Below are positions 24,047 through 34,259 of a DNA stretch of 64,000 nucleotides, one piece after another. The position numbers and the translations under genes are program-made. Location of the stretch: NCBI RefSeq assembly GCF_021869535.1, contig NW_026262668.1, forward strand, positions 67,353,558 through 67,417,557. The letters run 5' to 3'. Position 1 is the first letter of the stretch. Each line of letters begins with the position of its first letter. Source of the DNA: Mytilus californianus (Eukaryota; Mollusca; Bivalvia; Mytilida; Mytilidae). Below the pieces are notes generated by a model that made no database searches, was not told the origin of the DNA, and was given only the letters and a program-made list of their open reading frames with translations.

Positions 24047-24510
24047 CCAATCGGGGAATGTTTACTTGGGGCATACATCTATTTTTACTGCAGGCTTCGA
24101 CATGTTTTAATCGGGATTATAGAAAAATGGAATTTTGTTGGTAGATACAAAACAGAAAATGATGAACACTTTTAGCAAAAGATAAATTGGATCGAGGTCT
24201 GTGTATTCACATTATTTGTACAACTCTCCTTACTCTTGGGAAGCGTGTGCTTTACATCGAGGCTTGCGTTGCTTTACATCGACGCCATAGTAGTTCAATC
24301 AATCGGGGAATGTATATTTGGGGCATACATCTATTTTTACGGCAGGTTTTGGCATATTTTAATCGAAATTAGAGAAAAATGGAAGGATGTTAGGAGATAT
24401 AAAACAGAAAATGATAAATATTTTTAGCAAAAGATGAATTGGATCGGGGTTCTGTGTATTTACATTATTTGTACAACTCTCCTTACTGATGGCAAAAAAT
24501 GGAATTTCCG
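24047..24510 (+). repeat. 252-bp tandem duplication
   Basis: 'CAATCGGGGAATGT' at about 24047 and 24299 begins two units that then agree through 'GGGGCATACATCTATTTTTA', 'GAGAAAAATGGA', 'AAAACAGAAAATGAT', 'TTTTAGCAAAAGAT' and 'ATTTGTACAACTCTCCTTAC'. Open frames cross both units in matching positions, but they end at the same stop before AGCAAAAGAT and have no recognised motif, so no gene is called. Confidence 0.75.
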
Positions 24511-24934
24511 TGACCTAAATGGTTCGCGAAAATTAATATTTTTATATATATATAGTAACAACGATGTGAATGCACTGGTATTAGTATTCATTTGTTTTTG
24601 GTTGCGTTTTTTAATGAACACAATTAAACTTAAAATCATTCATAGTTGTATTATTTTATGAACCTGTATTAAGTTGCCCAGTATATTTGAGGGTTCTAAT
24701 GGAAGATTATATACGGAAATATTTTGTGTTTCTTTTGTTTCAGCATCCGAACACAATTTCTTGAGTAATAATTATGTTTATACTTATAATGCAAGAAATA
24801 TGATGAAAAATGATTAATTGCCTGAACTGTTATGATATTGCATAGTATTGTTAAGTATGATTCCGTTTTTTTCTTTAACAAATTTTAAGAATTATTTTTA
24901 AAGAAATAAATTTTCAACGACATTAATGTGACCT

Positions 24935-24992
24935 TGAATTTGATGATAATGATGATGATGATGAGGAGGAGGAGGATGGAGAGGAGGAGGAT
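24935..24992 (+). repeat. GAT/GAG microsatellite
   Basis: GATGAT repeats pass into GAGGAGGAGG repeats. Confidence 0.8.
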
Positions 24993-25059
24993 CCTCGGAT
25001 TTCGGATCGTGATACCTGGTGTGGTATGCGAATTTCAAAGCAGCCAGGACGTTAGTGCA

Positions 25060-25268
25060 TTCTTCTGTGCTTTTTTATATAGATTAGGCCGTTAGTTTTC
25101 CTGTTTGAATTGTTTAACACTGGTCATTTTGGGGCCCTTTATAGCTTGCTGTTCGTTGTGAGCCAAGCCTCCGCGTTGAAGGCCATACTTCGACCTATAA
25201 TTGTTTACTTTTTATACATTGTGACTTGGATGGAGAGTTGTCTCATTGGTACTCATACCACATCTTCT
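25060..25268 (-). repeat. R1-like repeat, subfamily B, inverted
   Basis: Plus strand shows 'GGGGCCCTTTATAGCTTGCT', 'GAGCCAAGCCTCCGCGTTGA' and 'GGATGGAGAGTTGTCTCATT' ending 'CATACCACATCTTCTTA'. This subfamily shares the R1 end but differs in the middle; other copies are at 35457 and 45880. Confidence 0.75.
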
Positions 25269-25269
25269 T

Positions 25270-28200
25270 ATTTGTATTGTAAATAAAATAGTGACTATAA
25301 ACTATGGTCACTTCTTCAAATTTGATTTGCCTCGTTGGTTTCGTAGTAGCATGTTCGCCAAAAATCAGCACGGTCATGGGTTTTGTTCCCTGAACGATTA
25401 AAGCAAAGACTTTAAAAAGGGATCAACATGCAGCAATTAGGAGTAAGAACAAAGACTGGTAGTCGGAAAGGTTTATGATAAAGAGTCGGTGTAGAATGTT
25501 ATGTCTTCCTATTGACAATTTCATTATGATTTTTGCAGATGGCATGCATGAGAGATAGAAGAGAAGAATTAAATATTGCTGAATTGAACAATCATGACTT
25601 AAATATGCAAGAATAGTCGATTTTTGTCGAAGCCAAAATTGTTTAAAAGTTAAACATATGTGTACGTAAATATTGTAATATTCAGATTTCTTTCTTTTTG
25701 TGTTGTTTGGTTGCTGTCTCATTGACGTCTATCCCACATCTTCTATTATATATATGTATAAATTTGTAAATTATTGAATATAAGCATCTAGGATAATCTC
25801 GTCTGATGTTTAACACATTAACATTATTTCTGACACCTAAGAAGCTCGATAATTGAATAAGTGAAACTGCATCCTGGACAATATGTTAAATGCTGAATTG
25901 ATAAAGTATAAGCAGGTTACTTAAGTTGTCACCTAAAAAAATACTTAATTGTAAATTCCAATTTATCATGTTTATAACACAATAAACAAGTTGCTTTCTT
26001 TAAAAAAAGAAAAACAATACGTGAACCTAAGACCGCTGACTGGTCACCAAAAGATTGTTGCTGAATTTTTGTTTGCTTTTGAATTGAAATAATTGACTGT
26101 GAATAGAAGAAGATAATGATGACGTTTAACTAACTTTATTAAAAAAATGTTACAGTGTGCACATTCTTGCACAAGTCAGTTGAAAGCAATGTTGGATAGT
26201 TGTGAATAGGAAAGTGTATATACAGCTAATATTTGAATGAACATTTTTTAAAAAGCTCGACTATTTCATTTATTCATGACTTTGGATTGTACATCATTTA
26301 TTCATATTCCTATAGCAAATCCAAGTTTCTACAATCCGTATGTATAATGCAAATTGCACAAACCAATCGCAATATAAATTTAAGCACTCAGTTTGCTTTA
26401 TAATCTGGATGCACTTTTATCATATCTCTATATTTTGTTTCCGGCATGGATGAAGTTGTATGTACTCATGGTAGATGTTGTATAGATAAATTTAAAGTCC
26501 ATTTTCCATGTGAAGTGAAACCCTGTGGCATGCAACTTATAAGAAGGTTTCGTATATTTTTCTTGAGAGTAACACACCAGCTTCATTTGGACCACTTATA
26601 TTAGACTTATTTTGGTCTCATAAAACATCTCAAATTTTAAGGATTTCCTGATTTTACTTAAATCAATCCAAATATTCTACAGGGAAACTTGGTTTTGAAG
26701 AATATCTTATTTTCAGAAGTTTTATGAATACCTGAACATATTCTCAAAAGAACCAATTTATATAAAAAGACATGTAGATATAAACATTTAACAGGATTAA
26801 CATGTTGTTCGCCAGAGGCGAATTAATGCTTCAAACAATCATCAGTGACGTTCGAAAAAAATAGTCAAAAAGGCCAAATAAAGTACGAAGTTAAGTAATC
26901 TATTCCTTGGGTAGAAAATCCTTGGCATTTCAAAAATGTCAAAGTTTATAAAAGGACAGTGACTCAAAAAAGAACAGCTAGAGGTCAGAATACCGTAAGC
27001 AATGATGACCGTGCTTGAAAGTCACATGTCAAGCTCTTTCTGTCGTGTCCTGAATTAAGATAAGAAAAGCGAAAATTCGTATTCTCGATTGAAATCAATA
27101 TTTATACATGAATGTGGTATTTTGGCGCAAGAAATAGTAAATAGAAAGCATACGCACTGATGTTCTGGATAAAAATACGCATTTGCGTCGTCACATATAT
27201 TAATCTAATAGTTGAATTCGGATGTCAAACTACTTACCTCAAGTGTTTTGACTCCGGATTCATTGACATTTTATCCGGAATTTTTGTGAACGCAAACCGA
27301 TAGTGTGCGTGTGAACAGGGTGATGTGTATAATGTGAATGAATCAAGACGTGTAGGATAGCTGTTCAACACAATGAATACAATTTTCGAAACCGTACCAT
27401 AGTACAAATATTTAGATGCTATAAGGATGAACTAATAAAAGAAAAAAAAAAAGAAAAAAAAAAGACTTGAATTTTATAATAAACAAACATTTCTGTTAGT
27501 TATTTTTTTTCCGAAAATAGCTTGAATATAATATCAATAAACACAAATTTGAAGTATTTACGGATGGACATTTTATTTATCAAATGAATCTCTTTTTAAA
27601 GTCTAACATTCCACTATATGAATACATTGTTATACAAAATATAAGCAGATACTTATAAATCCCTATTAAAACAGTATAAAATAATTAAAATTATGATAGT
27701 AATTAATTTTGTTGTGATTATTGTAAAATATTAATTACGTTTTTTGTGAGATGCAAGGATTTAAAATCCTTGTGAATTGAACACACGCAAGTAGTTTTTC
27801 ATTCACGACCGTTTAGATAAAATTTAGATATTTAGCTAACTTTAGGTACGCATCCCTGCTAATTGGTGCTCATACGTTACATATAATTTTCATAAATGTA
27901 ATAACTGATCAAACATGTGAGACATAATGCACGTATACATTACAATTTTAATTATATTGGGGCCGTATCAAAGACATAAATAACTACCTGTATAAACGAT
28001 GGAAAATTTTCCAGACGTTCCGAGAATCGAGATTCCGAGGATATCGAGTGGCCCATAGACACTTCCAAAACTCGCCAATATATAAGCGTGAACCCCTCAG
28101 GGGGTTCACGCAAAAAATGCGATTGCCCATACCTTATGATATTTCGTTGGGAATACTTAGTATGTTCGGGAATGTGTATAATAATGCTAAAATAAATATT

Positions 28201-28380
28201 TTGTTTTAAATGAAACATAATGTATTATCTGCATGAAAACGGAAAAACAACTTTCAAAGATAATGAAGGAATATCATACGTACACAAAATAATAGACAGG
28301 AGTACAATTAACCCGGCTCAACTCGGCTAATATTTAGGTTATTTGCTCAATACCTAAAAGACCAGACGAGGTTACATGTA
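25270..28380. other. Intergenic, nothing coding recognised
   Basis: Contains an A-rich tract near 27440 and a perfect 11-bp-arm hairpin at 28086-28111 (GCGTGAACCCC, loop TCAG, GGGGTTCACGC). A minus frame at 27952-28218 crosses the hairpin and has no recognised domain. Confidence 0.5.
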
Positions 28381-29070
28381 TAACCACTGGGTCGATGCCA
28401 CTACTGGTTGACGTTTCGTCCCCGAGGATTTATCCAGTCCAGTTGTCAACACTTTTGTGTTGACATGAAATATCATTGGTATGTTAATTTTTTGTAAATT
28501 TACTATTTCTAAAAGGTTGATTTATTTGAAACTCTTAGGTTTTTCTACCCTCATGCATATATTGTCTTATCGTATTTGGCACAACATTTCGGTATTTTCG
28601 ATTTGTGATGCCCTTCAACATCGTATTAGATTGGCTTTCCAACTACTTTGATTCGAATGATGAGTTTTATGTAAACGAAAACGTGCGTCTAACATTCCAA
28701 ATCATAAGAATGGTATTTTGAATTTGTGTTTAAAACACAACTGGGTCGATGCCACTGCTAACTGATGTTTCGTTCCCAAGGAAAATCAGAATCCCAGTAG
28801 TCAGCACTTTTCCGTATTGACGTGTAATATAATTGGTATTTTCATTTTCTATAAATTTACTAAGGCTTATCTATTCGCTGGCATATATTGGCTTTAATTT
28901 TCCATAGGCGTATTTGGCACAACTTTTTCGGAATTTTCGATTTTTAATTCTTTTCAACCTCGTATTATATTTGGTCTTCAGACTATTTTGATTCGACCCC
29001 CAACGAGGAGTCTTAATGTACACGAAACGCGCGTCTGGCGCACCAAATTAGGACTAATATCCTTGATGAC
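28380..29070 (+). repeat. Two tandem copies of a bivalve interspersed repeat
   Basis: Each copy opens with 'CTGGGTCGATGCCACT' and 'GACGTTTCGTCCCCGAGG' or a variant, then 'TATTTGGCACAAC' and 'CTACTTTGATTCGA', closing with 'GTACACGAAACGCGCGTCTG' in the second. The family is recognised from bivalve introns. Fragments recur at about 35105-35160 (inverted) and 43080-43170. Confidence 0.7.
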
Positions 29071-29615
29071 TTTTTATATCCCAAACCTTAACACAACCGA
29101 CAATAAAAACAAATAAAACATTAGGTTAAATGCATATTAATGTCTGTTGATGTTCTTAAACGCTTGGAAAATGTCAGCGCGGTGATCATGGATTCAAATG
29201 TCAATAATGAGATACATGTACGATGAAAAGGCGTGGTCAGCCATCCAGTTCGTTTTGTTAAGTTGAAGTCTGTGTCCGAGTTGAAGTTTGATTTTCAATT
29301 AGAGATGCATGTTTGTGTTGATGTCGGAATTAAATTGAGTTAAAGTTTTAAGCTATAAATTGAATTTCAAGTGTTTAGCTATAGATCGAGTAATAGTTGA
29401 CGTTATATATATGTTGTGTACAAGTTATCATTTTGTACAAATTATAATGTGTACAACAAAATTGTACAAATTATAATTTGTATTTTGACTTTGTACAATA
29501 TTTGACTAAAATTCACTTATAACTTGTACAATAATTTATAGTATGTATTTTGTTATAAAATAGCATTGATACACACTATAGAATTTTTATTCAATAACCA
29601 CACAATCAACCTAAT

Positions 29616-30475
29616 ACCCCCTCACACTAGGACCACAATCCCGTTACGACCTCAGAAATTATGAAAAATTTTGGAAGTCGTAGTAAGATCGTGGTGCTTG
29701 TGGTCAGGTAGCAGTAAGGACATGTCAAGTCTATATGATCGTGGAGGTCTACGACCAGCTTTGAATATGCTCAAGACATTTGTAGTGCAGTCATGGCCAA
29801 AACAAGTCGTAGCAGAAGCGTAGGAAGGTTGTAGTAAGGAAGCAGTAAGATCGAGATGGGCGTAGAAGCATCGTATTGGAAACGTGGTGCGATCGGGAAA
29901 GCCAATGGAAAATATTTTGCTGCGACCTTACTACGAATTCACTGAGACTATCCCGATTCCACTACGTTTTTATTACGCTTCTACTACGATATTAATACGA
30001 TTAAACTAAGATGAGGAAGACATTAGTACACTGCTACTACGCACTTGCCTTCCTTAGTACGACCTCACTAAGATTCTACTACGTCCTAGCCACGACAATA
30101 GCACAACCTCATTCTGTTGATGCCTCTACTTAAGCACCACGACCTCTAAGTGTTTTTGATACCTTTAGTGACATGTTTTCTCAAGGAAACTGGTGTGTAC
30201 AATGGGAAAGTCAAGATATTTATAGGGACGAAAAGCGTAGTGATAACATGGTGGAGTCGTGGTTTGATCGTAATAGACTCATATTGAGATCGTAATGCGA
30301 TCGGGAAGGTCTTGGTAGAAGCGTACAGAGATCGTGTAAGTCGTGGTAAGGTCTTATTAGACGTAGCAAGAGCATGACAAAGTGTAAATTGAACATGTAA
30401 CGGTCAAGCCGACCATATTTTTTTTTATAGATCGTAGTGGGATCTTAATAGTCTTGGTCTAGTGTGATGGGGGTG
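29616..30475. mobile_element. TIR element rich in 'TACGACC' motifs
   Basis: Left end ACCCCCTCACACTAGGACCA is mirrored at the right by 'TGGTCTAGTGTGATGGGGGT'. The inside is an unusual mosaic of 'CGTAGTAAGATCGTGG' and its complements with no open frame. It interrupts the left end of the 3-kb element: text on either side ('CCACACAAT' / 'TTATTTACAAAATAC') resembles continuous sequence in the right TIR. Confidence 0.6.
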
Positions 30476-30752
30476 TTATTTACAAAATACAAAAACAGTC
30501 CTGTATAATTTGTTTGAGCATGTGAGTGAATTATGGCATCGGGAATTGCACAACATCTTTGCTTTTTACATTTACATTTAGAAGTGCTGCAGCCCCCTTT
30601 TGCATTTACATTTAAAAAAACCTGACCACTAGTGTTTGATAGATTTTTAGCTGCTACACGTAGCGAAAGTTGAAGCTCTGGAACCGTTGCTGTGAATAAA
30701 GATATGTCTTTAACTACGGAAGCCGATAAGGGCCATTCAAAAAAAAATTTTT

Positions 30753-30964
30753 ATGTCGTAATTACGACATAACATGTCGTAATAACGACATCACTATGTC
30801 GTAATTTCGACACAACATGTCGTTATAACGACATTGCTATGTCGTAATTTCGACATAACATGTCGTTATAACGACATCGCCATGTCGTAATTTCGACATA
30901 ACATGTCGTTATTATGACATCGCTATGTCGTAATTACGACATAGCTATGTCGTAATAACGACAT
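30753..30964. repeat. Ten-unit array of an 18-bp palindrome
   Basis: Units ATGTCGTAATTACGACAT and variants (ATAACG, ATTTCG or TATAACG centres) repeat ten times at 20-23 bp spacing, separated by 'AAC', 'CACT' or 'CGCT'-type linkers. Each unit is itself self-complementary. Not a CRISPR array: the linkers are 2-5 bp. Confidence 0.95.
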
Positions 30965-30984
30965 CGCTATATATATAAAAGAAT

Positions 30985-31255
30985 ATGTATTATGATTGCC
31001 AAGAGACTAAATGACACAGAAATTAACAACTATAGGTCATCATAATGCCCTCAATAATGAGAAAAGCCCCCGCATAGTCAGCTATAAAAGAGGGACGAAA
31101 GATACCAGAGGGAGAGTCCCCGAAATGACAGCTGTTTAACAATTTAATTCAAACGAGTGAAAATAACGGTTTTAATAATGTACAAACAAAGACCGAAACA
31201 CGAATATGTAACACAGCAACAAATGACAACCACTGAATTACAGACTCCTGACCGC
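30985..31255 (+). repeat. R1 repeat inside the MITE arm
   Basis: Shows 'ATTAACAACTATAGGTCATC', 'GCATAGTCAGCTATAAAAGA' and 'CGACAACCACTGAATTACAG'-type R1 text, with an extra 'CCAGAGGGAGAGTCCCCG' segment. Confidence 0.75.
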
Positions 31256-32021
31256 TATCTGATAATAACGACAACCTTATAGTTTAACTTTTCACTTTTT
31301 GAAGCGATAGGAATTTCAAAATGGTCGCCAGTAAAGGCAAAGTTTGTATCGTAAACAAATTCATCTTTTATTTTGGAGAATATTGAACACTTTATGCAAT
31401 CAAGCTTAATTAAAGTTATTCACTAGCACCTCAGACTTGCACATACTAGAACTTTATTTATAATCAAGTCAAATGAGACCCAGTTGAATAGGGGAGCAAT
31501 TCAAGCTCCTTGGAGCCTCTAATTATGTTTGGCATTGCAGGTTCTGAATAAGATGAATTTTAAGCTTTTCCCAATAAAGACTGTGTTAAACTTTGGACTC
31601 ATAGTGCTCAGACCCACGGATCTCTGTACCTTCATTTGTACACACTTGAATCTTAATGTACTACTGAGGCTTGATGCAAATTATCACATAGCGGTCAGGA
31701 GTCTGTAATTCAGTGGTAATTACGACATAATTTTTTTTTTGAATGGCCCTTATCGGCTTCCGTATTTAACAGCTTCAATTTGAATTCCTACAACTGTTCC
31801 AATACGGTACCCAAAGTCTCCAGATTCAAATATCACACCTAAGATATTTCGAGGAGCAATTGGCATTGATCATACTGAGGAATTGGTATTGACATTATCC
31901 CCCACAACAAGTTCCCTTAATTTCCGTTTCGTTTTCTTGGTTAGATATTCGGCTTGGATCTGTTGGCCACACAGCGCACACTTCCTGGCACGTATGATTG
32001 GTGCTTCAACGTCAGTATCAT

Positions 32022-32175
32022 CCTGATTGTCACTAGGACCAATTTATATTATACTATAAGAATTGTCAATGGGGCCAATATATTTTATACAATCAGAATT
32101 GTCACTGGGGCCAATTTTTATCATTCTATCAGAATTAGCTCTTGGGGCCAATTTCTATTGTACTACCAGAATTAA
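32022..32175 (+). repeat. Four-unit, ~36-bp tandem repeat
   Basis: 'AGAATTGTCACTGGGGCCAA' and close variants recur about every 36 bp, beginning where the integrase homology stops. Confidence 0.75.
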
Positions 32176-32430
32176 CTGGCATGCATGTATCAATTACATT
32201 TCCTCCATCTGGGTATTTCTGTATTTAGTGAATAAGTGTTATTGTGTGGTCAATGAATAAAAATTCTATACTGTGTATCAATGCTTTTTTTTTAAAAACA
32301 AAATCCATACTATAAATTATTGTACAAGTTGTAAGTGAATTTTATTCAAGTTTTGTACAAATTGTAATTTGTACAAGCACTTTTTGTACAAAATGATAAC
32401 TTGTACACAACATATATATATATATATATA

Positions 32431-34086
32431 GAACTCAAATAAGAGATCTAACGAGTTTTAGAAACATAAAATACATATAGATATAAACATATTGGCCTCA
32501 AACAGAAATGAAAATGTTTCAAGTCAAGGTTTATTTAAAACAAGAGGCCTTAAATTGTCTGCATTGCTCCCTTGGAATAAATATGGCAACTCTCCACCCT
32601 ATTAAACAATATTTTTTCACTTTTAGTTCAAACAGTGGTTGGTAGCAATAACTATACTGCTTCATAAACTGTTTTTCTGGTGGATGATAATAAATGTATC
32701 ATTTCATCAAAGTCTGGTAGCGGATTGTATTGCATATGGTTTTAAGAATTATTTATTGACCTTTTTCAAATGTCAAATTTGTAATAATGATGGTGGCCCT
32801 GTTTGAAGGCAGCTTTCGCCATCAAGAACAGTTGTTCATTTAACCAAATATTGGTAGCCAAACAAATATCGGTCTTTTGCATGATTTTTTTTATTTTAGA
32901 TTTTGATTTTTTTCTCAAATGTTATATATATACTTTTACTAAGGTGGCGGCCATGCTTGATGGCAGATAGCGTTAGTATCCATTAAGCATTTTGTTTGCT
33001 GATCATCACCTAGCGTCAAACACATTTAGATAATAATATAAGATTCTAAAGTGACTGCGCTATTCCACGCAATGAACACAGACTCCAAGTGTACATTATC
33101 CAAAGTCCATCGTATTATTTCATGCAACAATGAGTTCTAGTCATCAAGTGGTCTTAAACAACGAGCAGAGGATCACAGCTTACACTATTGATACATTCTA
33201 TGTACAATAAATTCTATTTAGACTCAAAACAAGCATAATGACGACCAACCTAATTACTTACAGTCCGGCAATGTCAGAAAGGCAATAATGGATTACATAT
33301 ATTGATGACTTAAATAACAATTGTATGTTTCAGAACGTACGTTTTGGGATTTATTGGACCTGTAAATTTGCAAAGAATAGATAGATATATCATAATTCAG
33401 CACATTATTAACAAGGCTGAATAATGGCTTGAAGAAATTGAAAGTATAAGCTGACGCTTCATGGCACTATTAGAAAGAGTTGTCATTACGAAAAAAAATA
33501 ATAAAAAGATTAACAGAAATGTTATATTGAAATGCATCGATTCAACATTTGATTTCTGCGGCGAATTGGAAAAAAACAAATTTGTTTGATTTTAGGCCTA
33601 ATTTGGCACAAGATCTTATCTTCTCCTTAGTAATGATCATATTTAAGGACTATGTTTGGGGAACAAATTATTAAACATTTCAACTAAGGCAAATAAATCT
33701 TAGATCTGACTTACATTGTATCTATTTCCTGCCGATTATTTTACATGCAATGACATTGCTACATCATTTAAATACCAAAGTTGAACATATACAGTATTTC
33801 TTATATATTTTTTATATAAATTCCTCGTTTAAAAAAATGATAAAGATGTAATGATTAATGCTTTTCAGTCAAAAGTACCTTTCTATCAACATAAATCATG
33901 TTAAGTATATACTGCATATATTATGCAGCTTTTCCGTAAACACGGGCGAGCAAATAAACGAACAAAGCTTCAAACTGTGTATTTTAAATTACAGTTTAGG
34001 GAAATCAGATGCAAATTAAAAATGATGTTCGTATCAAAAGATGAACAATTTTCTCCCGCTGTTGCAATTAAAACTCCAATGTGCAG
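32431..34086. other. Intergenic region upstream of the peptide gene
   Basis: Short weak-homology repeats only; no exon, RNA gene or element ends recognised. Confidence 0.5.
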
Positions 34087-34096
34087 TATATAAATA
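34087..34096 (+). promoter_or_regulatory. TATA box of the peptide gene
   Basis: TATATAAATA lies 118 bp before the start codon. Transcription would begin roughly 30 bp downstream, giving a 5' leader of about 85-90 nt. No other gene here shows so clear a TATA box. Confidence 0.6.
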
Positions 34097-34204
34097 AAGA
34101 ACTAATCTTATTTTCAAACATACAACGCACAAACCATCTACCAACAGTTGAACGCTACTAAAATAAAGACTACATACAAGAAGTACAGTAGAGGCACAGT
34201 AAAG

Positions 34205-34259
34205 ATGAAACGTTTTCTTCTGTTGTTCGGACTTTTTTTCATATTAATGATTAGAACAG
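34205..34259 (+). CDS. Peptide gene exon 1 (signal peptide)
   Basis: 55 nt, ATG to donor ACAG|GTGAGT, encoding only the signal peptide; phase 1. Too short for open-frame searches. Confidence 0.75.

Larger units (their letters stand above)
30717..31762. mobile_element. TA-flanked MITE with unequal arms
   Basis: Ends CGGAAGCCGATAAGGGCCAT... and its exact inverse, flanked by TA (30715-30716, 31763-31764). The inverted match resumes inside: 31230-31265 against 31681-31716 with one mismatch in 36. The left arm therefore carries about 460 bp (palindromic array plus an R1 copy) that the right arm lacks. It is inserted in the integrase remnant. Confidence 0.8.
30490..32030 (-). pseudogene. KRBA2/SCAND3-like integrase C-terminus, broken
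   Basis: On the minus strand, 32030-31765 reads TDVEAPIIRARKC, then KTKRKLRELVVGDNV, a stop at 31872-31870, and APRNILGVIFESGDFGYRIG. 30714-30490 continues with ELQLSLRVAAKNLS, SGQVFLNVNAKGGCSTSKC and CKCKK. This order (basic linker, 'GDNV', 'PRNI.GV', 'LR.AA', 'GGQGF', then a Cys-rich GC..KC.C knot) matches the C-terminal part of transposon-derived integrases annotated as KRAB-A domain-containing protein 2-like. The catalytic core is absent. A 1.05-kb MITE (30717-31762) splits the frame. Confidence 0.7.
29405..32430. mobile_element. 3-kb element with ~200-bp terminal inverted repeats
   Basis: 29405-29609 is matched in inverse by 32238-32430: both read 'TATATGTTGTGTACAAGTTA', 'CATTTTGTACAA', 'AACTTGTACAATAATTTATA' and 'TAGAATTTTTATTCA' in the same order. 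Between them lie a minus-strand integrase remnant and two inserted TIR elements. Subtracting these leaves about 1.1 kb, so this is a degraded DNA transposon or internally deleted derivative. Long TIRs plus a retroviral-type integrase would suit a Ginger-like element; that class call is inference. Confidence 0.7.

Noticed and set aside
30753-30964. CRISPR-like array
   Set aside because: Units are palindromes separated by only 2-5 bp, in an animal genome and within a MITE.
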